Source of the DNA: Oppiella nova
Taxonomy: Eukaryota; Arthropoda; Arachnida; Sarcoptiformes; Oppiidae
DNA length: 27,747 nucleotides
Assembly (NCBI GenBank): GCA_905397405.1
Contig: CAJPVJ010000337.1
Coordinates: 1-27,747, forward strand
Direction of reading: 5' to 3'
Positions 9,084 to 19,602 of the stretch are shown in pieces. Both the position numbers and the translations under genes were made by a program. Each line of letters begins with the position of its first letter. Position 1 is the stretch's first letter. Below the pieces are notes generated by a model that was given only the letters and a program-made list of their open reading frames with translations, was not told the origin of the DNA and ran no database searches.

Positions 9084-9329
9084 TTGATAAATTCATCACG
9101 GTGTTTTAACATGTTGACTAAATATTATATGGTTCAAATAGTTTGTATTCTATCAGTACTACTATGGGTAGTTTTTTCAGTAATTGCAGCAATGTCTTAT
9201 TTAAACCCTGATACTGGTTACCCATTATTAGGTGTAATTTATTGGCAAGTTTGTTTCAATGTAGCAATTGTACAAGCTTCAAGTTTAGTAACGTTTGGAT
9301 TTTCTTATGTATCTATTATAGCATAGATT
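9084..9329 (+). pseudogene. Unrecognised hydrophobic ORF, possible membrane-protein exon
   Basis: About 80 codons with two clear membrane-helix candidates (VQIVCILSVLLWVVFSVIA and a GVIYWQVCFNVAIVQASSLV stretch) separated by a short polar loop with PDTGYP. Opening codons before the ATG at 9111 (MLTKYYMVQ) are also in frame. Amino-acid composition is balanced rather than the Asn/Ile/Lys bias of random AT-rich frames, so former or current coding sequence is plausible. A gustatory-receptor or transporter piece is possible, but no diagnostic motif supports a name. No neighbouring exon was found; a multi-exon gene with exons elsewhere, or a fragment, are both open. Confidence 0.35.
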
Positions 9330-9866
9330 AACATTCATTGGCTTCAGAGCCAAGTTACTAATACCTATAACATTAGTAATTGCTTACGATGAAAAATTGT
9401 GTTAATGTATGTATTATAGTCTCGTATCTCAAGTATGAATTTAAGAATTGCATTGTTTTTATAATTTATTATATGGTTGCTCCTAATTTAGAAATACTAT
9501 AATTTCTAACATTTATGGAGCGATTGTCGGCCAAAGACATTGGTTTCTATTCTTATGATATGTTTCTTATGAATAACTATGAGTTTTATGAATATAGTGT
9601 ACTGTTTATTAGCAATCATCTATTGATATTAAGCCTGTTAAATTATTAACACTGTATAAATTAACAAATTTCAGTAATTTTCTAAAATAGGATCAATTTT
9701 ATAAATGACTTCGTAATATATAAGGATCTTCAAAAAGTTTTGGGTTGAAAAAATGTTTAATAGCTCGGTTATTACTTGTAGCTAAAATCTGTACTATGGC
9801 ACACTTAAAGTTCATTATGAGGTAGCCATGATAAAACAAGAATATTCTGTATTACACCCGGAATAA
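9330..9866. other. Gene-free stretch between hydrophobic ORF and foldback copy 3
   Basis: AT-rich sequence without a supported gene. It ends abruptly at the truncated inner boundary of the third foldback element. Confidence 0.45.
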
Positions 9867-10046
9867 ATGGGTTTACAATTATAATTAGTAAATTATTAAC
9901 TGTATTTACTTTAAACTACATTATATACTTTGTAAAAAATTAATAATAATTTAATATTTAATAATAATTAAATATATAATTAGCTCTCTCTCTCTTTGCG
10001 GGGCGCGAAAAACATCGGGGCGGGGCGGGGCGAAGAAGTCAAGTCC
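9867..10046. mobile_element. Foldback MITE, copy 3, right arm only (truncated)
   Basis: 180 bp identical in structure to the right arm of copies 1 and 2, starting at ATGGGTTTACAATTATAATT and ending GAAGAAGTCAAGTCC. The hairpin centre (about 22 bp of the arm), the loop and the whole left arm are missing. The 9-mer right after its outer end, AATATTGCA (10047-10055), is the reverse complement, with one mismatch, of the 9-mer after copy 2's right end (TGCAATATA, 6776-6784). Confidence 0.9.
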
Positions 10047-10096
10047 AATATTGCACATTATTTGTAAAATCTTTTATTGATAACTTCATGAGCGGT

Positions 10097-10274
10097 TCCA
10101 TTCTAATCTATGCCAGGTCCAAATTCTAATCTATGCCAGGTCCAAATTCTAATCTATGCCAGGTCCAAATTCTAATCTAATCTATGCCAGGTCCAAATTC
10201 TAATCTATGCCAGGTCCAAATTCTAATCTATGCCAGGTCCAAATTCTAATCTATGCCAGGTCCAAATTCTAATT
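10097..10274. repeat. 23-bp minisatellite, seven units
   Basis: Seven tandem units sharing the core CTATGCCAGGTCCAAATT, spaced 23, 23, 28, 23, 23 and 23 bases, then a partial unit. The one 28-base step comes from a local doubling of TAATC. The units are otherwise identical, which suggests recent expansion. A diverged single unit lies at about 7000-7028. Confidence 0.95.
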
Positions 10275-11555
10275 CAATACATTGAACAATACCGTATGTT
10301 CATACATTATGAAAGACCAAGCCCTTTCGCGCGGTTCGGACCAGGGTCTACAGTATCTTATTTAAGGAAAAAGTAAAAAGTTTTTGGTTTTTAAGTTTTA
10401 TTAGAAAAAGTTATTTATTGATCTGAAGTTCACATATTGAATGCTAAAAGCTAAGAGTTTTTTTACAGAAGTTTTCATTGAATAACTAAATTTTCACTGA
10501 ATGACAAAAAGCGGTGTGCCTTAATTTTGCACATTCCTTTTATACTTTAATTTAGAAAGCATATGGGGGCTTGAAAGACTTAATTAATTTTAGAACTGGA
10601 TGTTAAGAATTTGGAGTACAGGTATACTGTAGTCCGGGTGGAGCTGGAGTGCCGGTGGAGCTGGAGATACTCCAGTTATCCTCTATTCCGTTGGCGCTGG
10701 GGTCGCCCTATACTAAGTGTAAAGACATAGTCTTTCAATTAATATCATCTATGGATTATAGTTCATTTTAATGTATTTACAATTAGATTTCACATTCATT
10801 TGAATTGAACGGGTTATATTTAATATTTAGTTTGTAATAATTATGTCATAATTAGGAACCAAGTTTCCTAGATCAATTACAAGTAGCTTTATCAGAGATT
10901 TACGCCTATGCCTGAGACTTACAATTGCAGTATTATCTAAAATTGCCATATGTCAAAATTGATTCAAGTTCAAGTATTGTATATAACAAGAACATTTAAG
11001 GATTTTGTATATTATTTATTATGCAATTTCATTATGATGTGTAATTATTGAACGCATAAATTTGAATATATTTAACTAAGTGTTCACATAATGTTGATAA
11101 AGTGGTGGACAGAAAACAAGTAGAATTTGGTTGCATGGCTCAGAATAGGGGAGTTGTGGAAACAGTTGTGAAAACAAGTTTTACTTTTAATTTAAATCTA
11201 TAAATTGGTGCCAAAAATGTCTCGTCTCAGCGCCAATCTATCACTGAATGAGTGTTTCAGTGTTGCCAAACATATTGTAATTTGTGGTCTTTGTCTTCAA
11301 ATTGGATTGTTTTTAAAGCAGTAGCTCTTCATTATTGATAGCCCGCAGCTATTTCGCACTTCAAGCGTGAATTGAGTCCACGAGCAGGTGATGGTCTGGT
11401 CAGCCAGTGATTGATACCTTCGCCAAAATATAGACTATAGTATAGCAAAGCAGTGACCACTCATTGTAAACATGTTTAAGTTGCATACAAAGTCAATATA
11501 ACCACAAACAGGGTATTTTGTGTATAACACTACACAAGTTGCAATGTTATTTTCT

Positions 11556-11558
<3 letters not shown>
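10275..11558. other. Gene-poor stretch with a dispersed inverted repeat copy
   Basis: No gene is supported. 10800-10950 is a diverged reverse-complement copy of 6853-7003. A tandemly doubled GGTGGAGCTGGAG motif sits at about 10638-10670. A 35-codon frame starting at the ATG near 11218 has no family features. Confidence 0.45.

Positions 11559-11588
<30 letters not shown>
11559..11588. repeat. (GA)n microsatellite
   Basis: Uninterrupted AG/GA run immediately outside, and slightly overlapping, the left arm of the 119-bp inverted repeat. Confidence 0.9.
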
Positions 11589-11593
<5 letters not shown>

Positions 11594-12106
11594 CTGAGAG
11601 GACCGACCATTAAAATACCATTAACGCTGACTAAGGTGTCTGAGCTATAGTTATGGAGAAGTAGACAGAAATGCATCAAAGTTTTCTCACTTAACTATTA
11701 TAGAGAGAGAGCACATACTTATAATGATATGATTGGATGTGAGAAGAGAAGGAAGTATTGAAGTATTAAAGTATTGGTGATTCTGTATACATGAGAAATG
11801 TAGAGAAAGACTACATTAAAGACTTAATAGTGAATTAAAGATTGAATTATAGCGCAAGTCGTGTACAAGAAATTGTTTGCATTTATTGCACATAAAGTTA
11901 ATCAGACGAGAGATTGTAAGGTCACGATTAGGACTCTATTTAATGAATAAACGGCACAAATCTTATTGAAAACCATTCCATGTTTTATATAATAGTTAAG
12001 TGAGAAAACTTTGATGCATTTCTGTCTACTTCTCCATAACTATAGCTCAGACACCTTAGTCAGCGTTAATGGTATTTTAATGGTCGGTCCTCTCAGTGCT
12101 CTTCTC
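11584..12106. repeat. Perfect 119-bp inverted repeat with 285-bp spacer
   Basis: The left arm 11584-11702 and right arm 11988-12106 are exact reverse complements over 119 bases (for example GAGGACCGACCATTAAAATA on the left against its complement on the right). The spacer 11703-11987 is unique and non-coding. No target duplication is obvious: the left side abuts a GA run and the right side a short TCTCAGTGCT direct duplication. It could be a young inverted-repeat element or an assembly fold-over, since an N gap lies 50 bases away. Confidence 0.85.
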
Positions 12107-12120
12107 AGTGCTCGTCTCTG

Positions 12121-12193
12121 TCTCTCTTGTATGTGTTATCGTCGGATCACTTTTTCNTCTCTCTTGTATGTGTTATCGTCGGATCACTTTTTC
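12121..12193. other. One-base N gap flanked by identical 36-bp sequence
   Basis: The 36 bases 12121-12156 (beginning TCTCTCTTGTATGTGTTATC) are repeated exactly at 12158-12193, with a single N at 12157 between them. This is the signature of two contig ends that overlap but were joined by a gap character. It is most likely a scaffolding artefact rather than biology. Confidence 0.9.
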
Positions 12194-15100
12194 ACAATAA
12201 ATTACAAAGCATTTGCTCATCTCTCATATTATTTACCAAACAATGCATCGATTGTTACATTTCAAGGCAATCGCTTAGCGCTTACATAAGAGCGAGCATT
12301 CATACCCTAATCACACCCCCACCACAACCACCAACACCTCCGCCTATTTCCCCGCATGTCTTCGCACTTAAACCTATCTATAATTGAACGAAACCTCTAT
12401 TCCTCTCATCGCAGATAAATAGCAGGTCATTGTCCATCAATTTATACACCATTTCTATATTAGTTATGAATATTCAACACTCGGATCTAGAAATTCCGTA
12501 AGCAAAGCATTCAACTGCTATTATATAATATTATACAATGTTGTATATAATAATAATTATGTTTTCCAGACTCATATTACCAACACTTTCTCGCAAACAA
12601 ATAATAAGTGAATTCGTGTTAAATGTATTGACACCACAAGAATCCGTTGCAGCCCTTGAGCTGAAATATAATAGCATGGTTATATATGCCGGTTATTGCA
12701 ATTAATGGTGAATTGGGTGCGCAGACTGAGCAGTGTATGGCGTATGCCGTGTATGGCATAGGCATCGGGACCCAACCGCACCCCTACCACCGCTTATCTC
12801 CTTAAGAGATAGTAAATGATTTGAAAAGAAATTAATGCAATGTTTAATAACTGGTCTCATGGACTGTGTTATTAAATAGGCTATATCTACACCAAATTGC
12901 GTATTCAGTTGCAGTTCACATAATTGTTAAAAACACTTCACGTGCTCTTAAAACTCAATGATAAGTGATTTTTTGCTTTTCTTAGATAATTAAATCGATA
13001 AAAAGCTAAATATTAGGTATAAATTAATTTAAATCTTGACACAAACTCATGAATACCTCATTTAGCGGTAAAGTAAAACAATTAAGGAAGTGATAGCAAA
13101 GTCTTGTGTATTTGCCGTTTGAAATATGATATAATACGCCATCACTTTGATAATAGTTAATCATTTTTGCGGGAATAGCCAACAAAAAGGCACTTACGGC
13201 CTCATAAAACAAGTGTTTCATTTCTCATTGTCTATTATTTTTTAATTGATTACAACTCCAGAACTTATAAATCATTTTAGAAGTGAATGAGGCTTTCGTT
13301 TCACATATACTTTGTAATGCAAACATTAATTCCCTAATCCTGTAATTTAAAAGCAATCGCTTTAATGGCTATAACTTATAATAAAAACAGCACTAAATTG
13401 CAAATTGAAATTTGAGACAAACTCTAATATTCGCTAAAAATATTGCATTAATAATATAACAAAATTCACGGCTTTTCATACTTCTGAAGCGTCTCATTAA
13501 AACCACTCTTAAAGCATAGGCCGTATGCCATAGGGTTATATCGAAATCATAATTTCATCAAAATTGCGGTGAAATTTATTTACACAAAAATGTTTGTATA
13601 ATGAAAGACTGTTTTCATAACTTGTTGGACAAAATCACAGGTTTTGCTTATAATTCCAAACAATTTTCATATATTTATTGCACGAATTGAGCGATAGTTT
13701 GACGATTAACTCAGTGTTTGATTGCATCGTCTCTACGGGTTTACTCAAAACAGACAAATCCTTTGTTTTATTTGAATCAATCACTAAAAGAGATATTGAT
13801 GTTTAGATTTATAAATCTTTCATCAAAAATGATTACTATTATAAACGATTGTATATTTGAATTTTAAAGGGAACACAATACTAACAATTGTCTTCATATA
13901 AAGGATAAATATGTAATCCTTTAAAAAGGATAAATTCTTTTCATCATTATTTAAGATTTTCTGAACTGAAGTTTAATTGGGAAACAACTGCAATGTTTGT
14001 TTCAATCTAAACTATAGTATTGAAAATATATTTATAATTAGAAATTGCAAATCAGTAATATTTATTCGTGTGAAACTTCAATATATCTTAAATACTGTAA
14101 TAAATAAAATTTATATTATAAATCGTGTTTAAACTCAAAACATTGGATAATAATAGAAACAGAAATAATTTTTATTGAATAATAATGTTGCTAAATTATA
14201 TTAAATATTTAATTTACAGAATTAAAATTGAAATAAACAACTTTTGAAATAAAAACACAACTAATTGGTAGTCCAGAAGCAATGCTAGGAGTAAAATGTA
14301 AGATCATATGAATGCTAAGAATATATTATTAATAAAGAAGTTCTCTATTAAGAGGTGTTTAGTGCATATGTTATGCAAATAAATTAGATTTACATATAAT
14401 TATAGGCAATTCTATATATTAGAAGTTATACGCGATTTAATGAATAGTTAGCTTTTAAATTTTTAATTAACTTTTGAATTATTCTGAATTATAAATTTTC
14501 AAAAAATAAACTTTAGAGTTGCATTAAAATTTGTCAGCAATAAAAAACTAGAATAGTTTATTAACTAAAGAATTCAAATAATTTTTCAATCATTGTGAAT
14601 AATACTGTAAATATTTTCCAATATATATTGCCAGATAATTGTGTATTAGATTATAGAAATGTAATCAAAAAATATGAGCAAAAGATAATCTCTGATTGCA
14701 TTTCACTCAACCTTTCATCAATGCGTTTTGAAACAAAAATATAGTTGTATTTAAGAGAAGTTTATAAACTTATAAGTAGTTAAGTATAGAAGAAATGTTC
14801 GGCTCTCAGCAAAGGCTCGTTAATGTTTAGGAGAGGTATGAAAAAGTTATGGAGAGGTAGGAAAGGTATGGCATAATTATTGAGTTGTTGTAGTGATACC
14901 TAGAAATGACAGTTAATTAGAGAGAAAATTGATGCGAATCCGAATCCATCCGAATCCGCCAAATATTGTCTGACATTACTCTGGGTTCGTATGTGAATGA
15001 ATCGATTGGTAGAGCACAGGTAGGCAATGGCGAGGCATTGGTAAGGCACTGATGAGACTCAGCCCCACTCAATCATAGTTACAGTTGTGGACGCGTTTTC

Positions 15101-16406
15101 AATCATTTCGGGTATATGTTTGAGAAATGCGTTTTGAATAACTTTTTGCCTGTGTTTCACTGTATTTGTGTGTATGAGAAGAGTGAGACGACCTCCCGGT
15201 GCGGTCACTTCCTACACAATTTATTTGTTTCACTAACAGAGATAACAATTTATTGGACAATAAAAGGAAACTTTTGTAAAAGCGTTTATCGAAATTAGTG
15301 ATCAGGGAATCACACCTGAATGGAAACAATGAGACATCACTCGAAACACATTTATTATATGTTTTTAACTCATGAATAAAAGCACTTAATATTTGACAAA
15401 ATACACACTAATAAGGTGTTGCCTCAATAGTGCTGGTAATCAACTACTAATAAGTAGTTACCATTAATTAGTGTTATGACAATTCATGACAATTTAGTTT
15501 TGCTGCCAATTCTATTCATTGCTATTGTATTATAATGATTACAAACATTATTGCAAACACTTTTGTAATTCTAGTTCTGTTCGATAGACATTCAATTGAA
15601 TTGAATTATATTTATGTGAGAGTTATGCCATAGAAGGCATCGTTTTATTATATACTCCACTCTATTCTCTACTCACTATACCCTACCGTACAATACAACA
15701 CATGCTAACAGATAATACTTATTAAGACTTTAAATCAATGAATTGTCGTAATTGTCATTGAATGGGTGGTACTGCACGGGTATTACTGAAATTGTGTATT
15801 AATGAACTCATAACACTTTATACAATATAATAGTATAGTATTGACTGGTGGCAAACAAGACGTCTCATTAATAATTTGCTGTTCATTACATTATAGCTTA
15901 TATTGAATACATTGCTTACAATAACAGCTTCTGAGAGAAACACTGAAAAAGTCTCCCATTTATAGACGTTCACTGCAATTGGACTGCAATTTCGATCATT
16001 TCGTGACAAACGCCACATTTTTCAATCATTGACTGCATAATAATGAATATAATGCTATTAGAGTTAATAATAAAGCAAAACCCAATACTCTTATACTTGC
16101 TATTTTAATGAAACCACGGCACCGGTAGTCGTACTTTCTCTATACAAGTCTCGCACAAACTTATGATTCCTTTTTGTGTGAGTTTTGTTGAAAATGACAA
16201 CAAAATGAGAACGAAATGAAAAGCAATATATTTATGGAAAAATGTTATGAAACTCAATAAGAGTATGAATATATAATTATTGTATTAATGATTGTAAAGT
16301 TTAATCTATTCCGAGCAAAGCACCAAATTCTTCACAATAATATTCAATGCATTATTCAATTAACATCACAATTGATATTCCATACAGAATAACCTATTAC
16401 ATGCAT
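12194..16406. other. Long gene-poor stretch
   Basis: Over 4 kb with no reading frame that shows family features. Base composition is slightly less AT-biased around 12290-12380 and 12680-12800 (C-rich runs such as CACCCCCACCACAACC and GGGACCCAACCGCACCCC), without coding character. It could be intergenic or a large intron of an unseen gene. Confidence 0.45.
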
Positions 16407-16412
16407 ACTCTC

Positions 16413-16450
<38 letters not shown>
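16407..16450. repeat. (CT)n microsatellite
   Basis: A run of TC dinucleotides with one CCC interruption. Confidence 0.9.
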
Positions 16451-16455
<5 letters not shown>

Positions 16456-18634
16456 GTTTATTTCTTATTTTTTCGTTTCTTAACAATTTTCCGTTTATTA
16501 TAATAAGTTTAATATTATTTTATTGTAGAAAAAAGTATTTTATTATCAATTTTGATGGTGTTTTGTGATCGACCATAAAATTCATTATCATATAATAGTT
16601 TGATATATTGTTTGGAGGTTTGTTTGAATCGTTTGAATTTACATGTATTTCCATCTAATTTATTAGCGTTTGATTACATGCCAGCTCTCGTATAGTGTAT
16701 CTCAATATTGAAGGCGGATCTCAATTACCCGACGCTTTGGACATTTGCGATCAGGACTTGGATGGGAGTGCGCGCACCACTACACCACAACTCTGCGCAC
16801 TTTCCACCCCTTATTAGTTGCACTTATGCTTACCCGACCCAAGCATAGCAAACATACCCAGTATTCAAGTCTATACTATTTGAACATTTTATTCACACAT
16901 TCTGAGCAGTCTTTATTTCATCGCAAACTTCTTAAGGCCTGATCTCCTTTATCCAACACTTCGTATGAACACAATCAACGCTTTTCTTCACAAAAAAAGT
17001 TTTTAATTACAAAATACCTCAAGACTTGCGTATCATTTCATCTCATCCCGGCTTTGATCGCCTCCACTCGTCTTTGGTAAGCATTTCTTCTTTTTAATAT
17101 AACTTTTATATAAATATTAATTAATTAATTAAATTCATAGTCTATTTAAATTGATTAAAAGAGCAGTTTTTTTATGAAAATTAATTAGAAATTTATAACA
17201 AAAAAGTTTCTGAATTCTTGTGAATTCTTAGCGTATGTGTGAACACAGAAAACTATTTATCAGAAAACCATTAAGAGTCGAGTGAATCGCATCTTTCAAT
17301 CTTTACTTTTTGTTATGAAATTCAATGCAATTTTCGCGTAATTATTGTCAAAAATTTCATATCATATCAAATGCATTAGAATTGAATATATGCTGTATTT
17401 TTGATTGAATGTAAAGTCAATTTCGATGGTCTGCCGCCCAATCGGCTATAAGTGCACTATTATTTGAAAGCTATCTAACAGTGCCAAACAGTGGTGCCTT
17501 AATTACTTCACATCACATGTATAGTGACTAACCTTTATACATGTATTGTGCACACTATCTCCAAATACCATTCCATAATGTAAGACCCCCTCCAGAATAT
17601 ATGCAATCTTTTTATACACACAAACATTGAGCCAAATCCTGAACACACTTTTTGCAGCGATGAGCCAAACTTTAAAGCAATCAATTGGCACTATTGCTCA
17701 GTGCCTGTGCTCTCAGTGCTCTTTAAGTTGTAGTCCGACCACCAATGGAGCAAATTATGGAATCAAACTATAAAGCAAATTATGTGTCAATCAAAACCTA
17801 ACTATAACCAAACTATAGCCAACAAACTTTCAAACTACAAGAATATTAGTATACATGTATTGAGTGGTATACACATTTATATATAGTGATGGCCACAAAT
17901 GGTCTACAATTTAGTTGGCGGTATCTATACCTGTGCTGTGTCTAAGCATACTGTATAGTCATAGCCATAGTCTTATGGGTATAGCCATAGCCACAGACCT
18001 GTTGGCCACCCTGAAGACACCTCAATGATTGCGAGCACTTCTTTTGATTGAAGAGCACACATATCCCAGTCTTTTATGTGTTTCCCAAAACAGATAATGC
18101 GATCAACAAATGAAAGCAAAAAGTATTTCTTTTATTCAGTTGTGATTTTTGTTAACTTTCTATTCCTTGTTATAGAATTTGTTTTCAAATATAATTAATC
18201 ATTAGATTTCGATCCGTTGTTAACAAATGAATGGCAAAGCAATTGCCGAAAATTGTTTGTTCGCCTCAATTGAATTCAAATGCCTTTTTTATTATGTAAG
18301 AGTGTATATCTCATTATTTTAATTTAGTATTTATTGTTACAAATGATTCAATAGGGAGTAATGCTTTACATTTTGCCGATTAATACATTTTGTTGTGAAG
18401 TTATAAAAATTTATTTAATTAAAGTGAACATCAATTGAATAGAACAACAATAATATAATAAATGTCTTTTCAAAAGTGCATTTGCTTTACAAATGAGTTA
18501 ATTATAAATTCCGATTAAATCCATGAAACGATAAAAGATATTCAATTTTTTCGCACTTCGCTTATTAGAAAACTCCAAATCTCTGAATCGCTCTGACCTT
18601 CCAGTGAACACCGCACTCAGCCCTCCCTTACACG
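16451..18634. other. Gene-poor stretch upstream of the NAP1-family gene
   Basis: No coding gene is supported. The block from about 16680 to 17080 is less AT-rich, with CpGs (GGAGTGCGCGCACC, TCATCCCGGCTTTGATCGCC), and ends in a consensus-like donor TTTG/GTAAGC at 17076/17077. It might be a promoter and non-coding first exon for the downstream plus-strand gene. Confidence 0.35.
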
Positions 18635-18645
18635 GGAGAGGGAGG

Positions 18646-18708
<63 letters not shown>
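18635..18708. repeat. (GA)n microsatellite, compound
   Basis: About 74 bases of GA repeats interrupted by AAAG and TGAG. It is the longest dinucleotide tract in the window. Confidence 0.9.
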
Positions 18709-18709
<1 letters not shown>

Positions 18710-19208
18710 CTATGACTGCATAATAGAGTGTATCACAAGAATAGACAGAATAAAGACTCTGTCATAGAGTTTGTGTTCAAATGAAACTTCAATCCAATTG
18801 ACACACAAAACTTGACTCCAGACATACTCAGACATACAGTACAATAAACTCTAGTACTACTGTATAACAGCACATTACTTGCGTAGCATACAAAACATGA
18901 CTGATCAACGATCAATGATCATGGTCATATTGATTCAATGTTTTACTGTTAGAGCAAAACTTGGACTCAAAACTTTGTTCAATGCATTGAATCTTTGAAT
19001 GCATTGACATTTGTTGGCCATTTAGTGGACGTGATTGATGTATTGGGAAGGAGTGAACATCAGGTGAAGTGATATCCGGTTTCCGTTTCACACAATTGTT
19101 GTGCATTTGTTTCAGTCGTTCCGTGCGTTCACTGCATTCACTGCTCAGGTATTCCCTCTTTTCACTCAATTATCACTTCATTTGACAACTCTTTTGTCAT
19201 TTCATTTG

Positions 19209-19463
19209 CATTCATTGCATTCACCACTCATTTGCCATTATTTACGAATCCATTCATTGCATGACAAGACTGCAGTCCACTCTTTTGCCGCACTCTTGTC
19301 GGCGATTAGTGTCTCACGTGTTGTCTCATTGGCGCACATTCATTGCATTCACCACTCATTTGCCATTATTTACGAATCCATTCATTGCATGACAAGACTG
19401 CAGTCCACTCTTTTGCCGCACTCTTGTCGGCGATTAGTGTCTCACGTGTTGTCTCATTGGCGC
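19209..19463. repeat. Perfect 128-bp tandem duplication upstream of the NAP1-family gene
   Basis: The segment beginning CATTCATTGCATTCACCACT is present twice head to tail with a 128-base period and no mismatch seen. Each copy holds a CACGTG palindrome (E-box type) in GTGTCTCACGTGTTGTCTC. The duplication ends about 140 bases before the start codon, so it lies in the promoter or 5' UTR region. Confidence 0.9.
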
Positions 19464-19602
19464 CATTCCTACCAAACTTACCATTCATTCATAGGATCTG
19501 CGAATTGATACCAATATCTCATTGTTTTGTGTCTTTCATTTGCAGTCCTTTTAGTCATTCGTTTAGTCTTTGTTTTTAAATTATTACTTAAATCGCAACC
19601 AA

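Noticed and set aside
9084-9329. Mitochondrial-derived insertion, because of the hydrophobic AT-rich reading
   Set aside because: Translation with the standard code is open and matches no mitochondrial subunit motif that I recognise.
10100-10272. CRISPR-like array
   Set aside because: Direct tandem units with no spacers in a eukaryotic context; it is a minisatellite.
10630-10715. tRNA or other structured RNA suggested by the GC-rich doubled GGTGGAGCTGGAG motif
   Set aside because: No cloverleaf, anticodon arm or pol III box A/B could be laid out; only a short local duplication is visible.
12011-12387. Two overlapping plus-strand frames near the N gap
   Set aside because: Both run through the N and the duplicated 36-mer, and one is the inverted-repeat arm; no family features.
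16347-16568. Plus-strand frame with Leu-Ser repeats
   Set aside because: Translation of the CT microsatellite.
18912-19579. Frames on both strands before the NAP1-like gene, including a repeated HSPLICHYLRIHSLHD motif
   Set aside because: The repetition is just the 128-bp DNA tandem duplication read through; frames shift between copies because 128 is not a multiple of three.
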